A DNA stretch of 53,518 bases from a virus. Positions 26,056 to 33,457 of the stretch are shown here, piece after piece. Below the pieces are notes generated by a model. That model was not told where the DNA came from and did no database searches. It saw only the letters and a program-made list of their open reading frames with translations. A program made the position numbers and the translations under genes. The stretch spans positions 1-53,518 of IMG/VR virus record IMGVR_UViG_3300021373_003472. One strand, given 5' to 3'. Each line of letters begins with the position of its first letter. Within the stretch, counting starts at the first letter, position 1.

Positions 26056-26065
26056 CGTTAATATA
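26056..26065 (-). promoter_or_regulatory. Second-class A/T promoter candidate (TATATTAACG)
   Basis: The coding strand reads TTTGTATATTAACGTGTTAA, 17 nt before the FAD gene start. It follows the terminator at 26071-26096 within a few bases. The half-palindrome TTAAC/GTTAA around it could also be an operator. Confidence 0.4.
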
Positions 26066-26070
26066 CAAAC

Positions 26071-26096
26071 TAAAAATGACCCATCCAAAGGATGGG
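26071..26096 (-). terminator. Intrinsic terminator closing the 36.8-26.2 kb gene run
   Basis: A 7-bp stem CCCATCC / GGATGGG with a 3-nt loop is followed on the minus strand by TCATTTTTA. It lies about 67 nt past the stop of the 35-codon gene at 26163. Confidence 0.75.
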
Positions 26097-26162
26097 CCAC
26101 AGCTCCATAATATTTTTAATTAAATCGACTGGCTATGAATCAGTCTATATGTTTGTTTTTAC

Positions 26163-26270
26163 CTAAAAAAAGGGCATATCTGTACCATCTATTTCAAAGC
26201 CATCTTTTGTGGGGGTAATTGATCCCGTTGGCATAGGTTCCCATGATCCTGTTGATGGTAAGTTACCCAT
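26163..26270 (-). CDS. 35-residue small protein
   Basis: A short open frame from the ATG at 26268-26270 encodes 35 residues, opening MGNLPSTGSWEPMPTGS and ending GTDMPFF. Its ATG lies inside the last codons of the cupin-like gene (AATGGGTAA), giving an 8-nt overlap typical of coupled phage genes, and it fills the space before the terminator. Composition is Gly/Pro/Thr/Ser-rich without Cys or a membrane segment. The overlap and a clean fit between stop and terminator support it. Function is unknown. Confidence 0.5.
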   Translation of the reverse strand: MGNLPSTGSWEPMPTGSITPTKDGFEIDGTDMPFF

Positions 26271-26526
26271 TTATTTTTATTTTTAAATTAGTTGTACCTT
26301 TTAATATTCGGTGTATTCTACCTTCTGCTATAAATATATGATCACCTTTTTTAACCTCAAAGGGGAGTTCGTTGTCAAATTGAACCTGCCATCCTTCTCC
26401 TTCTAAAATTTCAATATTTCTATCTTCAGCATCTTGATGCCAAACTAATTCTAGCTTATTTATATCTTTTGAGAATGTTCTTACGTTACCTTTATTACGA
26501 TAAGGTTTTATTTTGTTTTCCCCCAT
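26263..26526 (-). CDS. Small cupin-like phage protein
   Basis: An 87-residue protein. The segment EGWQVQFDNELPFEVKKGDH followed by IFIAEGRIHRILKGTTNLKI has the strand-turn-strand pattern of a minimal cupin barrel, with HQ, H and H side chains (WHQDAEDRNIE, GRIHR) placed as in metal-binding cupins. Very similar short proteins occur in cyanophages and other aquatic T4-like phages, without known function. It overlaps the upstream basic gene by 19 nt. Confidence 0.65.
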   Translation of the reverse strand: MGENKIKPYRNKGNVRTFSKDINKLELVWHQDAEDRNIEILEGEGWQVQFDNELPFEVKKGDHIFIAEGRIHRILKGTTNLKIKING

Positions 26527-26924
26527 GATTTACCTTTTCCTTTATCTTTGCATTTTGCAGGTGTAGGTCTACATGATGGATATTTTGCCCTTTTTTCTCC
26601 TTTTTTTCTACCACAGGCTTTGTATTTCATTTTACCTGTTTTAGGATCTTTTCTACCTGTATTACAATCAACCCAACCTCCTTCTTTACCTGCAGGGCCT
26701 TGTCTTTTAAACCATGTACGTAAAGATTCTTTTTCTTTTTCACTTAGTGTTTGAACATGTTCTTTTACACCTTTCCAAATATCTCCTTTACGACATCTAA
26801 CTACAGCACCTGATTTATATGCAGATGGTTTTTCAAATTTGCGGTCAGCAATACGGAGACATCTGTCTCGTTTTTTCTTTTTTTCATTTAGAACATTATG
26901 TATTGCTTCCCTAACTCTTTCCAT
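26508..26924 (-). CDS. Basic Cys-containing protein, DUF5872-like
   Basis: A 138-residue, very basic protein. I start it at the ATG at 26922-26924 rather than a TTG two codons earlier; this ATG overlaps the upstream stop as TAATG. The first 14 residues (MERVREAIHNVLNE) form a capsid-targeting-like helix ending in LNE. Next comes LRIADRKFEKPSAYKSGAV, then the DUF5872-type block WFKRQGPAGKEGGWVDCNTG and YPSCRPTPAKC, whose Cys residues may bind metal. Relatives occur in many aquatic phages. A nucleic-acid-binding or internal head protein is plausible. Confidence 0.75.
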   Translation of the reverse strand: MERVREAIHNVLNEKKKKRDRCLRIADRKFEKPSAYKSGAVVRCRKGDIWKGVKEHVQTLSEKEKESLRTWFKRQGPAGKEGGWVDCNTGRKDPKTGKMKYKACGRKKGEKRAKYPSCRPTPAKCKDKGKGKSWGKTK

Positions 26925-27535
26925 TACCAAAAAGTATTCATATTAGCACCTAAACCTAATGCCGATGCATATCTAGGTAAATTGCAAGACCAATATCCTG
27001 CTTTGGTTCTATCTTTTTTATTTTTACAATTATGTCTAGCTGCAAAAGCATTTCTAGCTTCTTTATTTTTAATTTTAGCTCTTAAGCCACCCGAACCAAA
27101 TGATACTTTTTTAATTTTTTTAGTTTTAGGATCCCTTACATAAACATAATATGCTTTAGAACCACCACGTTTTGGTTTATTTAGGGGTACATCTTTACCT
27201 CTAAATTCAGCTTCTTCAATTTCATCTTCATTTAACATAGGTAAATCTAAGGGTACAGATACACCTTCATATAAACCAAATTCACCTAAATGTGTTTTAA
27301 TTAATGCTTCATCTTCTTCACATAAATCAATTACATTTCTAGAATATAATTTTCTAGCTTCTTTAATTAAAGATAAATGTTTATCTGAACCAATACGATA
27401 TACTGTTTCAAATAAAGGAATTTTTTTATCTATATGATATTGTAGACCTTCAGATAATAAAGATTTTACTTTACTTTCTGTAAGTAAAGGTCCTCTAATT
27501 TTAGTTTCACAAGTATTACATCCGCAGTTACACAT
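26924..27535 (-). CDS. Conserved aquatic-phage protein with basic Cys-rich C-terminal domain
   Basis: A 203-residue protein. Residues 1-12 are Cys-rich (MCNCGCNTCETK). Residues about 15-105 are a helical domain (LLTESKVKSLLSEGLQYHID, then EARKLYSRNVIDL, HLGEFGLYEG). The C-terminal 75 residues carry YYVYVRDPKTKKIKKVSFG, then ARNAFAARHNCKNKKDRTKA and GYWSCNLPRYA. Both domains recur in uncultured aquatic myophages, where I know them as conserved proteins of unknown role. LLTE and LLSE could be gp21 sites. It is coupled to the DUF5872-like gene by a one-base overlap, and the two share the Cys/basic character. Confidence 0.65.
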   Translation of the reverse strand: MCNCGCNTCETKIRGPLLTESKVKSLLSEGLQYHIDKKIPLFETVYRIGSDKHLSLIKEARKLYSRNVIDLCEEDEALIKTHLGEFGLYEGVSVPLDLPMLNEDEIEEAEFRGKDVPLNKPKRGGSKAYYVYVRDPKTKKIKKVSFGSGGLRAKIKNKEARNAFAARHNCKNKKDRTKAGYWSCNLPRYASALGLGANMNTFW

Positions 27536-27536
27536 A

Positions 27537-28655
27537 TTATCTTATTATCATATTAGGGTGGGGATTATTCCATTGATAACCACTAATTGGGTTTTTAACT
27601 ATAGTTCCAAATAAACCATCATCAATTGAATCCTCTAAGTTATCAATATCTACTAATACATAATCACCTTTTTTAGAATCCATAAACAAAAAATAACCAA
27701 CATTAGTCTTCTCAGCATATGCTTCAGCATTTAACTTAGTTAATTTTATTTTCATTTCTGCAACATCTTTAAAATCAGCAGGACTGTTAAAATATTTTTT
27801 AGCTAAATCTTTATTAAAGAAAATGCTATCTAAAGCTTTTTGAACATCTTTAATTATAGTTTTTTCTTTCTCCTTTTTCTTTTTTGGATCATCCTCATTG
27901 GTTATAGCTTGATCGTAAAGATTTTTAATGGATACATTAATTATTTTATTTTGAGGATCGTTTAAAAATTCTTCTAATTCTTCTCCTTCTAAATATCTTT
28001 TTCCTAAAAATTCTAAATAATCAAAATCACTACCTCTTCCAGGTTGTTGTCCTAATCTACCTCCTGTTCCTTTTACTTCTAGATTTTTTCCATTATAATT
28101 TAAATCACCTCCACCACCTCTATTATCAATATCATTAAAGGCTAAAGCTAAAAATAATTCACCTTTACCTATAGAAGAACCAGTAGCATCAGCACCCGGT
28201 TCTATATTAATTAAATCTTGTACTAGATTAGATGATAATCCTGTAACTTTTGAAAAATTTCCTTTTTCGGGGGAATTAGAGAATGATTTGGGTTTGTAGT
28301 TTAAAAATTCTTGGACATTAGAATCTGAGATTTTATCTATTACATATTCTAGTGCTTTATCTCCTACTTTAAATGAATCAGCAGTATATCCCTTTTTTGA
28401 TAATAAATTCTTAAGATCACCTTTAAATCCTCTATTAGAAATAGATCTAATATAAGCATTTAATTCTTCGTTGCTTAATTTACTAGAACGAATTATTTTG
28501 ATAAGTTTATCTTCAAGGTTTTCTTCCTCCTCTTCTTTGATTAAGTTATTTACTATTGAAAATAACTTTTCCTTGTCTTCAGGATTATTCATATCAGGAT
28601 AACCCTTCGAAAATCTCCAACTATGTTCTTTTAATATCTTATCAAAAACATCCAT
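27537..28655 (-). CDS. Predicted PD-(D/E)XK nuclease-fold protein with capsid-targeting-like N-terminus
   Basis: A 372-residue protein. GKGELFLALAFND (Glu166) followed by GGGGDLNYNGKNLEVKG (Asp184, Glu193, Lys195) is the core of a PD-(D/E)XK restriction-like nuclease site, and GTGGRLGQQPGRGSDFDY follows. The N-terminus MDVFDKILKE resembles a T4 capsid-targeting peptide with LKE as cleavage site. Related proteins are found in aquatic phages without assigned function. It may be an ejected or packaging-related nuclease. The nuclease fold is a motif-based prediction. It lies one base from each neighbour. Confidence 0.65.
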   Translation of the reverse strand: MDVFDKILKEHSWRFSKGYPDMNNPEDKEKLFSIVNNLIKEEEEENLEDKLIKIIRSSKLSNEELNAYIRSISNRGFKGDLKNLLSKKGYTADSFKVGDKALEYVIDKISDSNVQEFLNYKPKSFSNSPEKGNFSKVTGLSSNLVQDLINIEPGADATGSSIGKGELFLALAFNDIDNRGGGGDLNYNGKNLEVKGTGGRLGQQPGRGSDFDYLEFLGKRYLEGEELEEFLNDPQNKIINVSIKNLYDQAITNEDDPKKKKEKEKTIIKDVQKALDSIFFNKDLAKKYFNSPADFKDVAEMKIKLTKLNAEAYAEKTNVGYFLFMDSKKGDYVLVDIDNLEDSIDDGLFGTIVKNPISGYQWNNPHPNMIIR

Positions 28656-29101
28656 TATATTTCTTCTGTGTCTTCTATTTCAGTTTCTGTTTCTATATCT
28701 TCAGCTCCTTCAACATCAGCTCCTACTCCAGTTGTTGTTTTACCCCCATAAGATAAAATCCTAGCTATAGATTCTGCTGCTCTTTCTTCTTCATCTAAAT
28801 TTAATAAATAATATTTTTTACCTTGAACTTTAGCTACCCAACTTCTATCATTATATTCTAATAAGAAATTTTCACCGTTTAAAAGGTTTACTCTAAAAGT
28901 AGAAGGACGAGGAGCAACCCAATCAATTGATTCTAAAAATTTATCAAAATCAACCGTAAGTAAATCAATGATAACTAACTTTAATTCTGGGAATTTGGTT
29001 AGTTCATCATAGGCAATAGCAGCATCTTCACCTTTGGTTTTTTCCTTATAGACTTCTTTTGCAAGTCTTTTTATTTTTTCTTTTAATTCAGAAGCTGTCA
29101 T
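28655..29101 (-). CDS. Hypothetical acidic protein
   Basis: A 148-residue protein starting [20 protein letters not shown]. The middle is mixed alpha/beta (FRVNLLNGENFLLEYNDRSW, then VAKVQGKKYYLLNLDEEERA). The last 30 residues are acidic (EDIETETEIEDTEEI), as in the scaffold. It shares one-base overlaps with both neighbours (stop and start joined), so it is translated with the polyprotein-like gene before it and the nuclease-like gene after it. No family function is known to me. Confidence 0.6.
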   Translation of the reverse strand: MTASELKEKIKRLAKEVYKEKTKGEDAAIAYDELTKFPELKLVIIDLLTVDFDKFLESIDWVAPRPSTFRVNLLNGENFLLEYNDRSWVAKVQGKKYYLLNLDEEERAAESIARILSYGGKTTTGVGADVEGAEDIETETEIEDTEEI

Positions 29102-30894
29102 TATTTTTTATCTTGTTTAGCTAAATAGGCTGCAACAGCCATTTTGCGTCTTTTATCTTGGGATTTTCCTTTGAATTGTTTAGCATCTGATTTTTGGAAA
29201 TCATCTACAAAATCACCTACATCAGATTTTTTAGTAAGTTTTTCTTTTATAGCTTTTATTTCACCACCTTTATTATAGATGTTTGATGCTTTAGTTTTAC
29301 CTTCACCTTTATCATATAATACATTATAGGTAACATCACCAGTCATTTCTTTATTAACTTTAGTGATTTCACCTGGGTGTCCTAGGTATGTTACTTTATC
29401 TCCTACTTTAAATCCTTCAGCTACTTTTTTTTTACCTAATACCTCTTTAACATGTTTTTTGATTAAATGTTTTAAAGGTAATTCAAATACTGTGTCAGCA
29501 TCCATTTCAATTTTTTCTTCATCTATTGAAGATAAAGGTCTATCTTTATAAAAATCTCTTTGTGCTTTAGCTTCTCTATCTAAACCACTCATTACATGAT
29601 CAACTATATCTCTTAAACCTTCAGTTGAAATATCAACTGGGTTGTAGTTACCATCTGTCATGTAAGAATCTATTCCAACTTTACCTGTAGAGTCTTTTCT
29701 CCTCATTCCCGCTTTTGCAGCTTCTTCTTGATCAATTCTATACCCATACATTCTACTAATCATAAATTGATCAACATCTTTATCATATTGGAATATTACT
29801 ACTTGTGATGGATTTTTACTATTATCAGAGGAAACTGAATAGCCATCAAACCCAGCTTCTTTTCCATCTGGTCGGCGTTCTTCAATATGGTATCCTTTTT
29901 TAGCAAAATAATCAAATAATTGACCGCCGTCCATTTCTTCTTCTTTTAATGGTTTGTCAGTACCCATTGCTTTTGAAAGCGCATCATATGCTTTATTTAA
30001 AATACTTCTATTTTTTTCACTTTTATCTTGGTTATAATTACCTCGTGCAACCCAAATATCTCTATGAAAGGGGCTGAGTTTATTATAATCAAGTTCCTCT
30101 TCTAAAGAAGATTCCTGCATATCATGACCATAGAGTTGTTTTTGTATATTATATATTTTATCTTCAATTTTATTTAATTCATCACCATACTTATCTGCAA
30201 TTGGGCCACCTTCTGGTTCAGCTTCTTGCTCCATATCTCGCATTAATTGCTCTCTTTCATCTACTAAATTAGCTAACATATCTTTTAGAGTTTTAGCTTC
30301 ATTAGAATCAATTGCTTCATCTAACATATCATCAATTTGAGCTACTTTTTCTTCACCATCTAAATAATGTTTAGCTGAGACTAATAGATTTTTAGCGTTA
30401 ATAATTTTAGATTGCCACCAGTGTGGAAAATCCACTTCTCCACCTTGATCGTATTTATCCATCATTTCAAATAATTCAGATGAATATTTAGCTATTCTAT
30501 ATAAGTCTTTTTTAAGCATGTGAGGTTCATTGTCTTGATGACCTACATCTAAATCCTCAGTTTTAAGATCTTGTTTAATAGTTACAGGATGCATTTTGCC
30601 ACTACCTTTTGGAAATTCAAATTCTTTTTTACCTGCATCTCTAGCTGCATCTGCTGCTAAAACAAAAGGAGATGCTTCTTTGACAGCAAGAGCATCTTGG
30701 ATCATTTCTTTAAGTTTGTCTAAGTTCATATTTTCAACTTTTTTCTTAGCTTGTTTAGTGGCAATGCCATACATAACCTTTTCCGCATCCGCACCATATT
30801 TTTTAACTAGAGCACGTTTGTTTTTTAACAAACCTTTTAGAGCGATATTTTGTTGCTCTAGTTCGTTTTCGGTGAGTTTACGCTCGTTTAACAT
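29101..30894 (-). CDS. Multidomain polyprotein-like internal protein
   Basis: A 597-residue, highly charged protein made of several modules. These are an N-terminal helical part beginning [15 protein letters not shown]; a module [20 protein letters not shown] at about 75-95; a helical middle with [20 protein letters not shown]; an SH3/KOW-like module [20 protein letters not shown] at about 500-520; and a basic tail [20 protein letters not shown]. The modules and acidic linkers look like those of aquatic-phage head-associated polyproteins that gp21 could cut. A prohead-internal role is inference from composition and context. Confidence 0.6.
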   Translation of the reverse strand: MLNERKLTENELEQQNIALKGLLKNKRALVKKYGADAEKVMYGIATKQAKKKVENMNLDKLKEMIQDALAVKEASPFVLAADAARDAGKKEFEFPKGSGKMHPVTIKQDLKTEDLDVGHQDNEPHMLKKDLYRIAKYSSELFEMMDKYDQGGEVDFPHWWQSKIINAKNLLVSAKHYLDGEEKVAQIDDMLDEAIDSNEAKTLKDMLANLVDEREQLMRDMEQEAEPEGGPIADKYGDELNKIEDKIYNIQKQLYGHDMQESSLEEELDYNKLSPFHRDIWVARGNYNQDKSEKNRSILNKAYDALSKAMGTDKPLKEEEMDGGQLFDYFAKKGYHIEERRPDGKEAGFDGYSVSSDNSKNPSQVVIFQYDKDVDQFMISRMYGYRIDQEEAAKAGMRRKDSTGKVGIDSYMTDGNYNPVDISTEGLRDIVDHVMSGLDREAKAQRDFYKDRPLSSIDEEKIEMDADTVFELPLKHLIKKHVKEVLGKKKVAEGFKVGDKVTYLGHPGEITKVNKEMTGDVTYNVLYDKGEGKTKASNIYNKGGEIKAIKEKLTKKSDVGDFVDDFQKSDAKQFKGKSQDKRRKMAVAAYLAKQDKK

Positions 30895-30895
30895 C

Positions 30896-31618
30896 TTATC
30901 TTTCTACTACGTGTGATCTTGTAAAGAAAGTAATAGAATTCCCAATTTGGTCTGCTAACTTTTCGTCTCCAATAGCTACAGCATTGTCATAAGCAGATTT
31001 TAAGTCATCTTGAATTGCTTGCTCTTCTGCTGAAAGGCCTACTTCAGAGGGAGTTGGGTCACCCATTTCTGGTTCTTCCATATCTATTTCATCTTCAACT
31101 TCTACTTCATCTTCAATTTCTGCTTCAACATCTTCCTCTTCTTCTTCTGAGAGTAATTCAATGATATCTTCTTTGATTTTAGCTTTAAGTTCAGATACTT
31201 TTATTTTATAGCTAATTGTATCCTCACCTTTTTCTATTTCACCATCTTTATGAAGATCATCCATTTCATCTTGTGAAAGTTCAATTTCTTCTTCTGTTAC
31301 AGAAGAAGCTTTAGCATCAGCGTCACCAATTTTTTTATTTAATTCATCAAGTGTATCCTTAAATGTTTTAGCTAATTTTACTAATTCTGGTTGGTTTTCC
31401 TCTAGGTATTTTTCTAGAGCAGTAAATCTAGATTCCAGTGTAGATATAATATCAGTATATGATTTGAATTCACTAAATTCTTCAGTAACTGTTTCTTCAA
31501 CTTCAGCTACTTCTTCGTTTTGAATTTCTTGTGATTCAGTAATTAATTGACCCTTTACTTCTTCTTTTTTAAATAAATGATTATTTTTTAAATACTCTGT
31601 GTAATTAAAATCGCTCAT
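30896..31618 (-). CDS. Acidic helical protein, scaffold-like
   Basis: A 240-residue, strongly acidic helical protein. Residues about 15-60 and 150-200 are Glu-rich ([35 protein letters not shown]). The C-terminal 45 residues are a neutral helical module ([20 protein letters not shown] then [13 protein letters not shown]) that I have seen at the ends of other aquatic-phage proteins. It resembles a second scaffold or core component. A late-promoter element lies 16 nt before the ATG, making it the first gene of a late transcript. Confidence 0.6.
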   Translation of the reverse strand: MSDFNYTEYLKNNHLFKKEEVKGQLITESQEIQNEEVAEVEETVTEEFSEFKSYTDIISTLESRFTALEKYLEENQPELVKLAKTFKDTLDELNKKIGDADAKASSVTEEEIELSQDEMDDLHKDGEIEKGEDTISYKIKVSELKAKIKEDIIELLSEEEEEDVEAEIEDEVEVEDEIDMEEPEMGDPTPSEVGLSAEEQAIQDDLKSAYDNAVAIGDEKLADQIGNSITFFTRSHVVER

Positions 31619-31634
31619 TATAATATATTTTTAT

Positions 31635-31644
31635 TTATAAATAT
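31635..31644 (-). promoter_or_regulatory. Candidate late promoter (ATATTTATAA element)
   Basis: The coding strand reads TAATATTTATAAATAAAAAT, 16 nt before the ATG at 31618. It lies just past the stop of the lipoprotein gene. Confidence 0.65.
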
Positions 31645-31946
31645 TAATTTCTTTTTTTATATTTACTCCTAGTTTGGTTGCTTCTTCCACGATTAGGGGA
31701 AACAGTTGAACCTCTACGTCCTTTTACTTTAGATTTTGGTTGAACTACAATAACTCTAGGTGGAACATAGTATGGTAAGTATTCCCTATTATTTCTATTA
31801 TAAAACCACCAATAATTCCAAGATTGGGGTTGTGGATCAACAATTACATTTCTAGGTTGAATATAAGTGGGTTGTAAAGTAGATAATTGGTAGGTACCAC
31901 AAGAGGTTAAACTTAATACTAATAATAAACTTATTAAATATCTCAT
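31644..31946 (-). CDS. Small lipoprotein, basic C-terminus
   Basis: A 100-residue protein with a lipoprotein signal peptide: MRYLISLLLVLSLTSC, lipobox LTSC with Cys16. The mature part is Pro/Tyr/Trp-rich (QPQSWNYWWFYNRNNREYL) and ends in a basic tail (GRRGSTVSPNRGRSNQTR). Phage lipoproteins can block superinfection or act as outer-membrane spanins. The basic tail and lack of a coiled coil do not clearly favour either. It sits between a 100-residue soluble gene and an acidic scaffold-like gene. Membrane targeting is secure, role is open. Confidence 0.65.
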   Translation of the reverse strand: MRYLISLLLVLSLTSCGTYQLSTLQPTYIQPRNVIVDPQPQSWNYWWFYNRNNREYLPYYVPPRVIVVQPKSKVKGRRGSTVSPNRGRSNQTRSKYKKRN

Positions 31947-31954
31947 TATTCTAC

Positions 31955-32257
31955 TTATGATTTGCTTATTTGGGATGATCTAACAATTCGTACTATCTCA
32001 CCTCGATCATCATCATCAGTATGAAATACTTCATATTCACCATATTTTTTACCATGATTTTTATTACCCCAATCATACATGTCTTGTTGAGAACCTCTTA
32101 CATCAATTCTTCTATAAATGTCTGAATCTGGGAAGTTAATAGTAAATGTTAAATCCTTATGTTTATTATTTAAAGTAGCAGCTAATTTTTCTAGATATTC
32201 TTTACTTTCGTTAAGATATCTTTTTTTATTCCATTCGTGTACGTCAAAATTATTCAT
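31955..32257 (-). CDS. Hypothetical 100-residue protein
   Basis: A small soluble, mixed alpha/beta protein (residues 5-35 helical with VHEWNKKRYLNESKEYLEKL; a strand pair LTFTINFPDSDIYRRIDV; acidic loop FHTDDDDRGEIVRIVRSS). No motif or membrane segment is recognisable. It begins near a variant late element at 32281-32290 and is followed after 8 nt by the lipoprotein gene. Confidence 0.55.
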   Translation of the reverse strand: MNNFDVHEWNKKRYLNESKEYLEKLAATLNNKHKDLTFTINFPDSDIYRRIDVRGSQQDMYDWGNKNHGKKYGEYEVFHTDDDDRGEIVRIVRSSQISKS

Positions 32258-32259
32258 AA

Positions 32260-32880
32260 TTATTTAGATTTACTTGTTTGTGATAAATATGTACTTAATA
32301 GGGTACCAATAGTAATTGATTTGTCACGTAAATATTCTAATTGATCTTCATTTAAACTTTTTGCTCTATTACAATATTCTGCTCCTAATGTTCCTATAAA
32401 TTCATTTTTAAGAGAAAATAAGGCAAACATGTAAGAAGATTTAGCTTGGGTTCCTTCTGCAAATGTAGCTAATCCTAGTTTATCATCTTTAAAATTAGGA
32501 ATTAGTATTTCTTTATTTTCATACATGTGCATAAATGGTTTTGTGAATAAAGAAACAGGAATATTTGTATAAGTATCACTTATTCCCTTATTTCCTGGTT
32601 TAATATGTTCATAAAATACAGAAAATTTTTGGATTGATTTACCTGTAGGGTAAAAATTACCTCCATTATGGAACTGGGAAATCCATATTCTGCAGCATTT
32701 TAATTCTGTCATTATTTCTTCTAATTGCTCATCTATTAATAAATTAGATTTAATAGAAGAAACTACAGGGTCAGCAGATTTCTTTTTAGATTCTAAATAA
32801 AATCTATATCTAGTTACTAATATAGGTCCTACAAAAGCAGTTATTATTGCTACTAATATTGCTATTTCCAATTCAAACAT
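32260..32880 (-). CDS. Membrane-anchored GAF-like domain protein
   Basis: A 206-residue protein with one N-terminal membrane helix (residues about 5-24, EIAILVAIITAFVGPILV). A domain with GAF-like order follows at about 55-195: CCRIWISQFHNGGNFYPTG, a strand with FSVFYEHIKPG, a variable loop, SSYMFALFSLKNEFIGTLG and a final helix. GAF domains bind small ligands or serve as signalling modules, and this one faces the cytoplasm if the helix is a signal anchor with a short outside end. No output domain is present. The GAF call rests on pattern, not a clear motif. Confidence 0.55.
   Translation of the reverse strand: MFELEIAILVAIITAFVGPILVTRYRFYLESKKKSADPVVSSIKSNLLIDEQLEEIMTELKCCRIWISQFHNGGNFYPTGKSIQKFSVFYEHIKPGNKGISDTYTNIPVSLFTKPFMHMYENKEILIPNFKDDKLGLATFAEGTQAKSSYMFALFSLKNEFIGTLGAEYCNRAKSLNEDQLEYLRDKSITIGTLLSTYLSQTSKSK
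32281..32290 (-). promoter_or_regulatory. Variant late promoter candidate (ATATTTATCA)
   Basis: The coding strand reads ACATATTTATCACAAACAAG, 23 nt before the ATG at 32257, inside the 3' end of the GAF-like gene. It has the ATATTTAT core and the usual downstream CAAA. Confidence 0.5.
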
Positions 32881-32881
32881 T

Positions 32882-33457
32882 TTAAGTTTTTAATCCTTCT
32901 AAATATTCGACAACCTCTTTAATATTTTTATCTACTAATTCTTTATTAATTTTTCCATTCCACTTTTCAACATCACCAGCTTCAGAAACAAAAGAATTAT
33001 TTGATTCAGACATTTTTTCTTCTACCCAATTCTTAAATTCTACTATTTTATTATCAATCTCATCATTCTTAATATTGCGCTGGTATTCTTCCCACTTGCC
33101 TTGCTTTTTTAATTCAGCTTCAAAATCAATTACACAATCAAAACAAATTTTATGTATATTATAAAATTGTTTATCTACACGTTTTTTCATTACGCGTTTA
33201 CATTTTGGACAAAGTAAAGGCATAACATGTGCCTTTTTTGCTTTATCTAACTTAGTGATATTTTGTTTAATACCATCTTTGATAGTCCAAGTCCTACCAT
33301 CAGATTCCCAAATATCACCTTCTTTATAAAACTCATCTTTTTTAGAGAAACCAACACTAGAACGTGTTTTTTCACCATATTTTCCTTGAACAAGATTTCT
33401 TAATCGTTCTACATCTTGTTTTTGAAACTCTTTTTTTAAAACGTTATCTTGACTCAT
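32882..33457 (-). CDS. Zinc-ribbon protein of unknown function
   Basis: A 191-residue protein with a two-part zinc ribbon: CPKCKRVMKKR at about 83-93 and CFDC at about 104-107. It is flanked by a basic N-terminal half with an IWESDGRTWTIKDGIKQNITKL module and a charged helical C-terminus (VEFKNWVEEKMSE). Proteins of this make-up are conserved in aquatic T4-like phages, and binding to DNA or RNA is plausible. It overlaps the five-domain gene by 4 nt (ATGA). Confidence 0.6.
   Translation of the reverse strand: MSQDNVLKKEFQKQDVERLRNLVQGKYGEKTRSSVGFSKKDEFYKEGDIWESDGRTWTIKDGIKQNITKLDKAKKAHVMPLLCPKCKRVMKKRVDKQFYNIHKICFDCVIDFEAELKKQGKWEEYQRNIKNDEIDNKIVEFKNWVEEKMSESNNSFVSEAGDVEKWNGKINKELVDKNIKEVVEYLEGLKT

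Noticed and set aside
26098-26162. tRNA or structured RNA in the gap between terminator and small gene
   Set aside because: Only a weak 5-bp stem (GACTG/CAGTC, 26127-26145) is present. There is no cloverleaf and no anticodon arm; a 12-codon frame here is too short to support.
26328-26338. Further TATAAATA match inside the cupin-like gene
   Set aside because: It is inside coding sequence and not followed by a gene start at the usual distance, so it is probably chance in AT-rich DNA.
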